A DNA stretch of 46,915 nucleotides from contig NZ_PVNK01000162.1 of the NCBI RefSeq assembly GCF_002994615.1, positions 1 to 46,915 on the forward strand. The letters run 5' to 3'. Positions within the stretch are counted from its first letter, which is position 1. Every line of letters starts with the position of its first letter. The notes below the pieces were generated by a model. The model made no database searches. It was not told the DNA's origin and saw only the letters and a program-made list of their open reading frames with translations. A program made the position numbers and the translations under genes. Positions 38,215 through 46,179 of this stretch are shown one piece after another. The stretch comes from Enhygromyxa salina. GTDB taxonomy: Bacteria > Myxococcota_A > Polyangia > Nannocystales > Nannocystaceae.

Positions 38215-39759
38215 TCAGCCGGGCAGGCCCGCGCCGATCCCGGGGCTCGTTCGTGGCTCCAGGCGCGGCCCGCTGGGTGTCTCGCCGGGATCGGGCAGCT
38301 CCGCGCTGACCTCGCTCGGATCCACGACCACGCCGCCCGGGACGAACGCGGGGTCGTACTGGGGCGTGCTGTCGTACTCGGACAGCGCCCGGCGCTCGTC
38401 CGCCGCCTCGGCTCGGGCCTTCTCGGCCTCGCGATCGGGCGGCCCGATCGGGCGATCTTGGACGAAGCCGCCGCGGCTGGAGTCGCGGACGTGCACGACC
38501 ACGGCGCGGCGGAGATCGCTGGGCAGGTAGCCGGTCCAGCCCAGGGGCAGGGTCGGCCCGGTCCACTCGAACACGTAGCGCGCATCATGAGGCGCGAGGT
38601 TGACGCAGCCGTGGCTCTTGGGGGTGCCGAATTTGTCGTGCCAGTAGGCGCCGTGGAGGGCGTTGTGGCCTTGAAACAGGATCACCCAGGGGACGCCCTG
38701 GACCATGTAGGGCTTGTCCTCGTAGGCCTGGCTGGCCATCGTCGTCGACGCGACCTTGGCCCAGACGGGGTAGTTGCCGCGGGGGGTCGGCATGCTCCTG
38801 CCCGACGACACCATGGTCGCAAACACGGCACGATCGCCGCGGTAACCGACCAGGACCTGCTCGCCGAGGTCGACGTCGATCCACTGGTCGTTGCCGGTGT
38901 TGCGCCCGCGCCAGTCGTCGAGGACCTCCGGCGGAGGGGCGGCGGCGATGTGGACCTCGTTGAGGTGATCGGCGTCGATCCACAAGTCCTCACCAACCCG
39001 CCAAAAGCTGCGCTGGCTCGAGGCCTCGCTGCGCTCGAGCAGCGGCACCCGCGTACGCAGCTCGAGCTCGAGCACGCGCTCGGCCGAGGTCGCGGGCGCG
39101 GACCGAACCGGCGTGCCCTTCTTGAGCTTGGTCCACGCGAAGCTCGGGCCGGCGTAGGTCCCGGTCAGCTCGACCCCGGACCACTCGCTGCCCTGGCCGC
39201 CGAAGCGGATGCCGGCCTTGGGCACGAGCGCGCCGTCCTCGGTCTGGATCCAGTCCGCGCCGTCGTACTCGAGGGTCCGGGCCACGACCAGGCTCATGCC
39301 CTTGGTCAGCGGGCGGGTGGGGACCCCGGCGTCGACGTCGGCGTAGCCCGCGTACATCGGCACGCCGTCGGTCCGGACGTAGGCGTAGCTGAAAGGCACG
39401 CGCCGGCCCTCAGCCAGGGGCATCGCGGCGCCGGGCTCGGGCCCGCGCTCGCTCTCGCGGGCCTGCTCCGAGCAGACGAAGCCGAAGGGGTAGATCGCGT
39501 ACCAGGGCTTGCCGTGGCAGCCCTTGTCGTCGCGGCTCTGGACGATCCCGCGCACGACCAGGCGGGTGCCGTCGGACACCGTGGCGAGGCGCTTGTGCGG
39601 CACCCACGGGCGGCCACGGACCACGGTCTCGGACCACGTGGCCTCGATGTAGCGGACGTCGGTCGGCTCGATCTCGACCTCGTCGGCGCTCGGACCGGGC
39701 TCGAGACCGGTGAGCACGCGGAGGGTGTGGGCGAGGAGCGTTGCGGTGATCGGCATCAT
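38215..39759 (-). CDS. L,D-transpeptidase (YkuD type)
   Basis: A 514-residue protein. The catalytic region near residue 375-390 reads HDKFGTPKSHGCVNL, with the conserved His and nucleophilic Cys of YkuD enzymes, which cross-link peptidoglycan through meso-DAP or attach proteins to it. About 270 residues upstream hold possible SH3-like beta repeats (KKGTPVRSAPATSAERVLEL). The N-terminus is only weakly hydrophobic, so how it is exported is unclear. ATG 39759 gives the shortest reasonable start. Disordered acidic tail of about 90 residues. It is divergent from the second membrane glycosyltransferase-like gene. Confidence 0.9.
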   Translation of the reverse strand: MMPITATLLAHTLRVLTGLEPGPSADEVEIEPTDVRYIEATWSETVVRGRPWVPHKRLATVSDGTRLVVRGIVQSRDDKGCHGKPWYAIYPFGFVCSEQARESERGPEPGAAMPLAEGRRVPFSYAYVRTDGVPMYAGYADVDAGVPTRPLTKGMSLVVARTLEYDGADWIQTEDGALVPKAGIRFGGQGSEWSGVELTGTYAGPSFAWTKLKKGTPVRSAPATSAERVLELELRTRVPLLERSEASSQRSFWRVGEDLWIDADHLNEVHIAAAPPPEVLDDWRGRNTGNDQWIDVDLGEQVLVGYRGDRAVFATMVSSGRSMPTPRGNYPVWAKVASTTMASQAYEDKPYMVQGVPWVILFQGHNALHGAYWHDKFGTPKSHGCVNLAPHDARYVFEWTGPTLPLGWTGYLPSDLRRAVVVHVRDSSRGGFVQDRPIGPPDREAEKARAEAADERRALSEYDSTPQYDPAFVPGGVVVDPSEVSAELPDPGETPSGPRLEPRTSPGIGAGLPG

Positions 39760-40004
39760 GGCGATCGTGGCGGGGCAGGGGGGAGGGCGTGACCGGCGGC
39801 GGACAGGGGCCGGGCTGACGCGGCGTCGGGCGCTCACGCTATCATCGCTGGACGGCGAGCAAAAAACATACGCGCGACGCCGAGCCGCCATTCCGCGAGG
39901 CGCTCGCGCGGCGTCTGGCCCTGAGCCTCGCGCTGGTCGTCGGTCTCGCGGCGATCTGTGCGCCGTGGTTCAACATCCTGTCCGACAACGCGGACGGCGC
40001 CGGG

Positions 40005-41606
40005 ATGCAGGCCCACCTCCACGGGATCTTCGAAGCTCGTGACCTGCTCTATGACGACGAGTACGCGGCCCTGCGGATGTCGCCGCTGTTCGCGTTCGTG
40101 ACCGAGCGCGGGGTCGTGTCGAACCACTGGCCGGTGGGCGCGAGCTTCTTGCAGGCGCCGGGATGGCTGCTCGGTCGGCTCGCGGGCCTGACCTTGGTCG
40201 GGGACGGCGTGTCCGAGCGCGCGGCGACGTGGACCGTGCCCTTGCTGGGCCTGCGCTGCTGGGCGCTGCTGGTCCTGGCCTGGGTCAGCGTCCGCGTCCA
40301 TCGGTGGTTGGCCGCGCGCGTGCCTCGAGCGCGCGCGACCCTCGCGACCGCGGCGCTGGTCCTCGGCACGCCGCTGCTCTACTACGCGGCCGAGTCGCCC
40401 CTGCGGCCGCACCTTTGGGGCGCCGCGGTCGTGGCCGTGCTGACGATGCGCTGGTTCGACGCGATCGAGCGCGCGGCCGAGGATCCCGAGCGCGCGCGCC
40501 AGAGCCTTCGCCGGCCGCTGGAGCTGGCGACCTACGTGGGCCTGGCCACGGCCGTGCGTCCGCAGCTGGCGATCCTCGTCGTGCTCGTCGCTCACGAGCG
40601 CTGGCTTGCGAGCGCCGAGGCCTCGCTCGTCGATCGCGTCAAGCTGCTCGCAACCCACGGGCTCGCGTCCGCCGCCGCCTTTGTCGTGTGGCCCTTGCTC
40701 GTCTTGCGCATGCAGCTGTGGATGTACGGCGGCCTGGGTGACTACAGCGGTGAGGTCAGCCATCAGCTCCGGGCGTTCTTGTTGTCGACGCACCACGGGG
40801 CGCTGGTGTGGTGCCCGGTGCTCGTGCTCGGCCTGCTCGGGCTCGCGATCGGGGCCGCGCAGCGACGCCACGGCGCGCTGATCCTGATCGGGCTGTTCGC
40901 GGCGCAGATCTGGCTCGACGCGGGCACCCGAGAGATCGAGCCCTACACGGTGCTCGGGACGCGGACCTGGGCGGCGGGCACAGCCTTCGGTCCGCGCAAG
41001 CTGCTCGACGCGATCCCGCTCTTGTTGCCGGGGGTCGTGTGGTTGTCGCGCTGGCTCGACAGCCAGCTGCCCTCGGAGCAGCGGCGCTGGCGACGGCGGC
41101 TGGCGGCGGCGACCGTGCTCGCGCTCGTCCCGACGCTGCTGCTGTTGACGGCGGCCTTCGTCGACCCCAAGGTCTGCTCGTCGGTCCTCGACCCCGAGCG
41201 CCTGTCGATCGCGCTCAGCCTCGGCTTTGACCCGAGCAACTGGCAGCTGGCCTGGGACCAGCGCGCCCTGGCGCTGCGGGTCACGCTGAGCGTCGCGACG
41301 ATCGTCGGGTTGCCGCTCGCGGTCTTGGTCGTGGCCCAGCTGCGCCACGGGCCGGGCTCGCGGCCCCGAGCAGCCTCCCAGGCCCGGCGCTGGCCGTGGC
41401 TGTTGGTCCTCGCCGCCGGGATCGCAGCCAACTTGTGGCTCGTCTGGCTCGAGGCCCGAAGCGCGGCGCTGCTCGAAGCCGACCCCCAGCGCATGGACCG
41501 GGCGGCCGCGCAGATGAACCCCTGGCACGAGGCCACGGTGTCCGAGATCCCGCGTCATCACGCGCTGCTGCGTGCGCGGCTCGGCCCCGAGGCCGTGCCC
41601 GACTGA
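40005..41606 (+). CDS. Multi-pass membrane protein, PMT/glycosyltransferase-like; start unclear
   Basis: From the first ATG (40005) the protein is 533 residues with about ten helices. The same frame is open back to 39819 and encodes a good first helix (ALSLALVVGLAAICAPWFNIL) followed by SDNADGAGMQAH, an acidic first loop like that of GT39 enzymes. No ATG, GTG or TTG lies in that stretch (CTG at 39915, 39921 and 39933). So either a non-standard start is used or a base is wrong upstream (A6 run at 39861-39866). The soluble C-terminus is short. The function is likely lipid-linked sugar transfer, but no sugar genes are adjacent. Confidence 0.75.
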   Translation: MQAHLHGIFEARDLLYDDEYAALRMSPLFAFVTERGVVSNHWPVGASFLQAPGWLLGRLAGLTLVGDGVSERAATWTVPLLGLRCWALLVLAWVSVRVHRWLAARVPRARATLATAALVLGTPLLYYAAESPLRPHLWGAAVVAVLTMRWFDAIERAAEDPERARQSLRRPLELATYVGLATAVRPQLAILVVLVAHERWLASAEASLVDRVKLLATHGLASAAAFVVWPLLVLRMQLWMYGGLGDYSGEVSHQLRAFLLSTHHGALVWCPVLVLGLLGLAIGAAQRRHGALILIGLFAAQIWLDAGTREIEPYTVLGTRTWAAGTAFGPRKLLDAIPLLLPGVVWLSRWLDSQLPSEQRRWRRRLAAATVLALVPTLLLLTAAFVDPKVCSSVLDPERLSIALSLGFDPSNWQLAWDQRALALRVTLSVATIVGLPLAVLVVAQLRHGPGSRPRAASQARRWPWLLVLAAGIAANLWLVWLEARSAALLEADPQRMDRAAAQMNPWHEATVSEIPRHHALLRARLGPEAVPD

Positions 41607-41618
41607 TGGCGCGCCCGC

Positions 41619-43193
41619 TCACCGCGGCGGCAGGACTGGAAGCCGCGGCCGCTCGGCGGCCTTGCCCGTGCGCCGGGCGACCAGCCACTCGTCGCCGTAG
41701 CAGCGCGGGCGCTCGGTCGGGGGCAGGGCCTCGAGCGCCCGAGCCCAGTCGCGATAGCCGGCGCCAGCGTGGACAGCCTCGATCGCGGCGTGGCCGACCT
41801 CGGGCCCGCCCTGGGCCAGCATGTACTCGATCCAGGCCCACTTGGGCGGCTGCGGCCGCAGCTCGACCTTGCCCTTGAGGCCCCGACGGATGCGATCGAG
41901 GCGGGCCTGGGCCGCCTTGACGCCCATGAACTCGGCGCCGTCGAGGGGCGTGTTGCGCTTGGCCACGAAGGTCGAGAAGGTCAGGGTCAGGCGCACGATC
42001 TTGGCCAGCTCGAGCGCAAAGCGAACCAGCTCGTCGGCGTCGGCGTCGGTCTCACCGGGGGCGCCCATCATCTCGTAGACCTTCATGCGGTGGAAGTCGG
42101 CGGCTCCGATCAGCGAGGCCGCGCGGAGCAGCTCGGCCTCGCTGACCTTGCGATCGAGGGCCAGGCGCATGCGCTCGCTGATGCCGTCGGACGCGACGGT
42201 GATCGTTCGGTAGCCGCCCGCGGCGAGCCGGGCGAGCAGCCCCTTGGTCAGACGATCCGCGCGCAGGCTGGAGATCCCGATGCCCTTACCGCGCTCGACG
42301 ATCCGGGCGACGAGTTCCTCGAGCTGCGGGTGATCGGTGACCGCGGCGCCGACGAGGCCAACCTTCTTGGCGTGCTCGGGGATCAGCGCGAGCGGGGTCT
42401 CGAGGTCGAGCAGGCGCATGCCCCCGGTCGTCGCGCCCCGCATCACGCAGAAGGTGCAGCGCCGCGAGCACCCGCGCTCCGGCTCGATCAAGAACATCTC
42501 GCTGAGCTCGGTATCGGGGCTGACGATGGCCGAGCGCGCGGGCAGCAGCTCGCTCGGAGCGCTGGCCATGGTCGGGATCGGCTCGAAGTAACCCGGCTCG
42601 ATCTCGCCGCGGATCGTGTGGGGCAGCTCGGCCGCGGCGTCGATCGCCGCGCCCCGCTTGTGCGCGTCCTGGATCCGCGCGACGGCCTCGGGCAGCAGCG
42701 ACTCGGCCTCGCCGACGATCAGCAGATCGACGAAGGGCAGCATGACGCTGGGGTTGCTGTTCGTCAGCGGACCGCCGCCGATGACGATCGGGTCTCGCGG
42801 CCCTCGGTCTGCGGCCAACAGCGGGATCCCGGCGCCCTCGAGCAGCCGGATCACGCCGCTAATCTCGAGCTCGTAGGCGACCGACAGCCCAATGATCGGG
42901 TAGCTGGAGATCGGCTGCTCGGACTCGTAGCTCGAGATCGCCAGGCGCTTGGGCGGCGGCCAGGCCAGCGACATTCGCTCCCAGCTGTCGGGCAAGAAGG
43001 CCCGGTGACACCCGGGACCGTGCTCGTTGAGCAGCCGATACAGGGTCTGAAACCCGAGGCTCGACATGCCCACGTGGTAGGGGCTCGGGTAGGCCAGGAC
43101 GATCGGCGCTGGCCGTCCGAGGCCCAAGGTCCCGATCTCCCGCGCGAGGCGGCGCTGGATCAGCGCGCGCTCGCTGCTTCGTTCAGCCCTCAT
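41619..43193 (-). CDS. B12-binding-type radical SAM protein
   Basis: A 524-residue enzyme. The first ~170 residues have a cobalamin-binding-like Rossmann region (IVLAYPSPYHVGMSSLGFQ, VIGGGPLTNSNP, LLIVGEAE). The radical SAM core begins with the [4Fe-4S] cysteines Cys242, Cys246 and Cys249 in RGCSRRCTFCVMR. EMMGAPGETD and HFRR-like segments follow. Whether B12 is really bound is unclear, as the DxHxxG motif is not evident. The substrate is unknown; related proteins are mostly annotated only by domain. It is convergent with the membrane protein with a 12-bp gap. Confidence 0.88.
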   Translation of the reverse strand: MRAERSSERALIQRRLAREIGTLGLGRPAPIVLAYPSPYHVGMSSLGFQTLYRLLNEHGPGCHRAFLPDSWERMSLAWPPPKRLAISSYESEQPISSYPIIGLSVAYELEISGVIRLLEGAGIPLLAADRGPRDPIVIGGGPLTNSNPSVMLPFVDLLIVGEAESLLPEAVARIQDAHKRGAAIDAAAELPHTIRGEIEPGYFEPIPTMASAPSELLPARSAIVSPDTELSEMFLIEPERGCSRRCTFCVMRGATTGGMRLLDLETPLALIPEHAKKVGLVGAAVTDHPQLEELVARIVERGKGIGISSLRADRLTKGLLARLAAGGYRTITVASDGISERMRLALDRKVSEAELLRAASLIGAADFHRMKVYEMMGAPGETDADADELVRFALELAKIVRLTLTFSTFVAKRNTPLDGAEFMGVKAAQARLDRIRRGLKGKVELRPQPPKWAWIEYMLAQGGPEVGHAAIEAVHAGAGYRDWARALEALPPTERPRCYGDEWLVARRTGKAAERPRLPVLPPR

Positions 43194-43228
43194 CGGGCTC
43201 GTTCATACCAGAGCAGCGAGTCGCCGCT

Positions 43229-44164
43229 CTAGAACCGGATCGCCGCGGCAGCCCCACCACCGCCGGGCAGGAGCGTCGGCCCGATCGCCGTCAGCTCGAC
43301 GCCGTTCTTGGCTTTGGCGCTGGCGCCGGCCTTGGCCTTGTTCTTCTTGGCGTGGATGGCGATCAGCGCGATGCCGGCCGCGACCAACACGCCGCCGCCG
43401 ATGAAGCCCGCGTAGGTCAGCACCTTGCCCGTGGCCAGGCGGCTCTCGAGGGTGACGGGGCAGTCCGACGCGTCGACGTTGCGGCACGCGTAGTCGCCGA
43501 CCGGGTAGCCGGTGTTCGTCGAGGTCGAGGCCAGCTGATCGAGGCTCTTGCCCGCGCCGACGGCGATCGCCGAGCCCGCCGCGCCGGCACCGACGCCGGC
43601 GAGACCGAGCGTGATCATGACCGCGCCGCCGATCAGCAGGCCCTTGTCGCCCTTCTCCTTGGGCTTCTTGCCGCTGTCGCCGGGGCCGTCGCCGGCCTCG
43701 GTAGCGAAGGGGTTCTCGACGTCCGTCGGCGCTTCGGCCTCGGGCTCGGGCTCCTCCTCCTCGGGGGTGCGGCAGCCCTTGGCCTCGATCTCTTCGAGGA
43801 TCCCCTGCGCCTCGGTGATCTTCTCTGGGTACTTGTCGGCCTCGCCGTACTCGACGAAGTGCGTCAGGTAGTCGTAGGCCTTGTCGCAGTTGTCGACCTT
43901 CCACGCTGCGATGCCGACCTTGTGGGCGAACCCGTGCTTGCCGGGGACAAGGTAGTAGGCCTGCTCGTAGAGCACGACCGCGGCCTCCCAGTTGTCTTCG
44001 TCTGCGAGGCGCTCGGCCTCGATGTAGAGGCCCTTGGCCTTCTCGATCTTCTCGTCGTCGCTGAGCTCATCCGCTGGTGCGGTCACCAGGGGGTACTGCG
44101 CCAGCGCGACGCCCGGCATGGACACGGTCAGCAGGAGGGCGACGGGAACACGAAGCATGCGCAT
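43229..44164 (-). CDS. Signal-peptide protein with TPR-like region, membrane hairpin and RF end (paralogue 1)
   Basis: A 311-residue protein. Signal peptide RVPVALLLTVSMPGVALAQ. A TPR-like region (KAKGLYIEAERLADEDNW, YEQAYYLVPGKHGFAHKVG) spans about 35-125, with a Cys near 130. A Pro/Glu linker leads to helix 1 (about 175-200), a loop with two cysteines (GYPVGDYACRNVDASDC), helix 2 (about 245-265) and a Gly-rich end (LLPGGGGAAAAIRF). ATG 44164 or 44158 both give the signal peptide. It is clearly a duplicate of the next gene and shares architecture with the protein at 24678. Function unknown. Confidence 0.8.
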   Translation of the reverse strand: MRMLRVPVALLLTVSMPGVALAQYPLVTAPADELSDDEKIEKAKGLYIEAERLADEDNWEAAVVLYEQAYYLVPGKHGFAHKVGIAAWKVDNCDKAYDYLTHFVEYGEADKYPEKITEAQGILEEIEAKGCRTPEEEEPEPEAEAPTDVENPFATEAGDGPGDSGKKPKEKGDKGLLIGGAVMITLGLAGVGAGAAGSAIAVGAGKSLDQLASTSTNTGYPVGDYACRNVDASDCPVTLESRLATGKVLTYAGFIGGGVLVAAGIALIAIHAKKNKAKAGASAKAKNGVELTAIGPTLLPGGGGAAAAIRF

Positions 44165-44189
44165 GTATGACTCGATCGATAAGGAAAAC

Positions 44190-45203
44190 TCAGAAGCGGA
44201 TCTCGGCGACTGCACCGCCGCCGCCGCCAGGCAACACGACGGGTCCGAGGCCAGTGAGCTCGACCTTGCCGTCTTTGCTCGCGGTCTCGAGGGCTCCGCC
44301 GTTCTTTTTCTTGTTGGTCATGTAGATGGCGAGCATCGCAACGCCACCGATGAGCGCGGCCCCGCCGACACCCAAGCCGACATAGCCGAGCACGTTGCCG
44401 GTCGCGAGGCGGCTCTCGAGCTTGTAGGGGCACTCGTTCGCGGGCACGCTGCGGCAGGCGTAGTCGCCGACCGGAAAGCCCGACGGGGTCTGGTTGGTCG
44501 AGAGGCTGCGCAAGTTGCCAGCCGCTCCGCTGGCCAGGGCCAGGCCCGTGATCCCGACCGCGAGGCCCGCGACCCCGACCCCGGTCAAGGCCGCGCCGCC
44601 GATCAGCAGACCTCGCTTCTCGTTCTTCTTGGCGTCGCGGGCCTTTTTGGCCTCTTCCTGACGGATCTCCGTGCTGGTGTCGCCCAGCGGGTTCTCGGTG
44701 TCCGTCGGCTCCGCCGAGGTCGATGAGGTGGTGGTCGTCGCCGCTGTCGGGGTCGCGCAGCCGGACACGGAGATCTCACCGAGGATCTGCTTGGCCTCGT
44801 CGATCTTCTCGCCGTGCTTCTCGGGATCGCCGTACTGGAGGAAGTGCTTGAGGTAGGTGTTGGCCTTGTCGCAGTCGCCCGCGTTCCAGGCCGCGGTCCC
44901 GACCTTGTGGGCGAAGCCATGCTTGCCGGGGACGAGGTAGTAGGCCTCCTCGTAGAGCGGCACGGCCTCGACCCAGCGGCCCTCGCCCGCGAGCGCCTCC
45001 GCCTCCATGTACTTTTGCTTGGCGAGCTCGAGCTTCTGATCTTCAGAGAGTTCGCTGGGCTGAGCTTGGGGCTGCGGATCCGGCTGAGCTGTTGGCTGGG
45101 GCTGGGAGGCTGGCCCCGAAGGCGGCGGCGGCACCTGAGCGAGGGCCACGCCGGGCATCGACAGGGTCAGCAGGAGGGCAACGGGTACACGAATCAAGCG
45201 CAT
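44190..45203 (-). CDS. Signal-peptide protein with TPR-like region, membrane hairpin and RF end (paralogue 2)
   Basis: A 337-residue duplicate of the downstream gene. Shared blocks: RVPVALLLT, SMPGVALAQ, AYYLVPGKHGFAHKVG, GFPVGDYACRSV, the ESRLATGNVLGY stretch and a Gly-rich end in EIRF. A Pro/Gln-rich linker (PQPTAQPDPQPQAQP) follows the signal peptide. Two TM segments flank the Cys loop. ATG 45203 starts the signal peptide directly. The two genes are 25 bp apart on the same strand and are probably one transcript. The C-terminal aromatic residue suggests an outer-membrane strand, but two TM helices point to the inner membrane, so location is unresolved. Confidence 0.8.
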   Translation of the reverse strand: MRLIRVPVALLLTLSMPGVALAQVPPPPSGPASQPQPTAQPDPQPQAQPSELSEDQKLELAKQKYMEAEALAGEGRWVEAVPLYEEAYYLVPGKHGFAHKVGTAAWNAGDCDKANTYLKHFLQYGDPEKHGEKIDEAKQILGEISVSGCATPTAATTTTSSTSAEPTDTENPLGDTSTEIRQEEAKKARDAKKNEKRGLLIGGAALTGVGVAGLAVGITGLALASGAAGNLRSLSTNQTPSGFPVGDYACRSVPANECPYKLESRLATGNVLGYVGLGVGGAALIGGVAMLAIYMTNKKKNGGALETASKDGKVELTGLGPVVLPGGGGGAVAEIRF

Positions 45204-45314
45204 CGGTTCTCAGTGGGGGGACGAGGTGACCAGCTACGTGGCGACGCGGTGAGGGTGGCCTCGCACGCGGCGGTGGGACTCTCGCAAATCGGAGACTGCA
45301 ACGCAGCAGCCGCG

Positions 45315-45956
45315 CTACAGATCGTCGAAGTCGGACGCTTTCTTGGTCGTCTTCTTCTTCTTGGTCGACGATGCCTTCTTGCGCTTCTTCTTTTTCTTCG
45401 CCGGCTTCGGCGCCTCGGCGGCCGGCTCTGCCGCGGCGTTCGGATCGACCGGCGCGGCGTTGGGATCGACCGGCGCGGCGTTCGGATCGACCGGCGCGGC
45501 GTTCGGATCGACCGGCTGACCGGGGACGGCGCCCGGTTGACCGGGGGCGGCGACGGGCGGAGTCGCGCCGGGGGGCGGCGGCACTTCTTCGTCGGCTTTC
45601 TTCTCGTCGGCCTTCTCGGTGTCGGCGGCCTTGTCCTTCTCGGTGTCGGCGGCCTTGTCTTTCTCGGCGACCTCCTCGTCCTTGCCCTGGCCGAGGAAGA
45701 TGACCGCCGCGACCCCGACGACCGCGATCGCACCACCGATGATCGCCGCGATCGCGATCGTGTTGTTCTTGGCGGGCGGCGGAGCCTCGACCTCAACCTG
45801 GGCCGCCTCGGGGGGCGCCTGGTTGGCCGCCGGTGCCGGCTCGGGCACGGGCTCTGGTTCGGGCTCTGGCTCCGCTGCCGGAGTCATCGCCAGCTCGTCT
45901 ACGAGTTGGCCGAGCAAGTCGTCAAAGGCGTCCGCTTCTTTGTTGGCTGGGTTCAC
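45315..45956 (-). CDS. Repeat-rich single-pass protein bracketed by FDDL motifs
   Basis: A 213-residue protein starting at GTG 45956 (AAAGGA about 11 nt upstream). The N-terminus holds ADAFDDLLGQLVDELA, then a PEPEP linker. One transmembrane helix (about 66-88, IAIAAIIGGAIAVVGVAAVIF). Outside or inside it: two EKDKAADT units, PVDPNAA four times and a Lys-rich end (PKPAKKKKKRKK, KKKKTTKKASDFDDL). The same FDDL thus ends the protein. No family recognised. The composition suggests a tether across or along the envelope with a charged tail. It lies 111 bp upstream of the paralogue pair on the same strand. Confidence 0.7.
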   Translation of the reverse strand: MNPANKEADAFDDLLGQLVDELAMTPAAEPEPEPEPVPEPAPAANQAPPEAAQVEVEAPPPAKNNTIAIAAIIGGAIAVVGVAAVIFLGQGKDEEVAEKDKAADTEKDKAADTEKADEKKADEEVPPPPGATPPVAAPGQPGAVPGQPVDPNAAPVDPNAAPVDPNAAPVDPNAAAEPAAEAPKPAKKKKKRKKASSTKKKKTTKKASDFDDL

Positions 45957-46023
45957 GGCCGAGAGTCCTTTCGTCGTCCTCTTGTCCACGCGGCCCACAG
46001 TTGATGCGGGCCAAGTAGAGAGC

Positions 46024-46040
46024 CGAGCAATAATTGCTCG
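46024..46040. promoter_or_regulatory. 17-bp palindrome upstream of the FDDL gene
   Basis: CGAGCAA (46024-46030), TAA, TTGCTCG (46034-46040): perfect arms around an AT centre, 68 bp before the GTG at 45956 on the minus strand. A repressor or activator site for that gene is the likely role. The rest of 45957-46179 holds no gene that I can support. Confidence 0.45.
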
Positions 46041-46179
46041 CCCGACGATCCGTGGCGCGAGTGTAGCGTCAGGGGTGCATCTCACACAAGTGAAGGGAGC
46101 CCTTGGTTCGAAAGGCCGCGCGCGCAGCTCAGCGAGCCCCGCGAAGTAGCAGCTTCGTTCGATATGAGATGCGAGTCGA

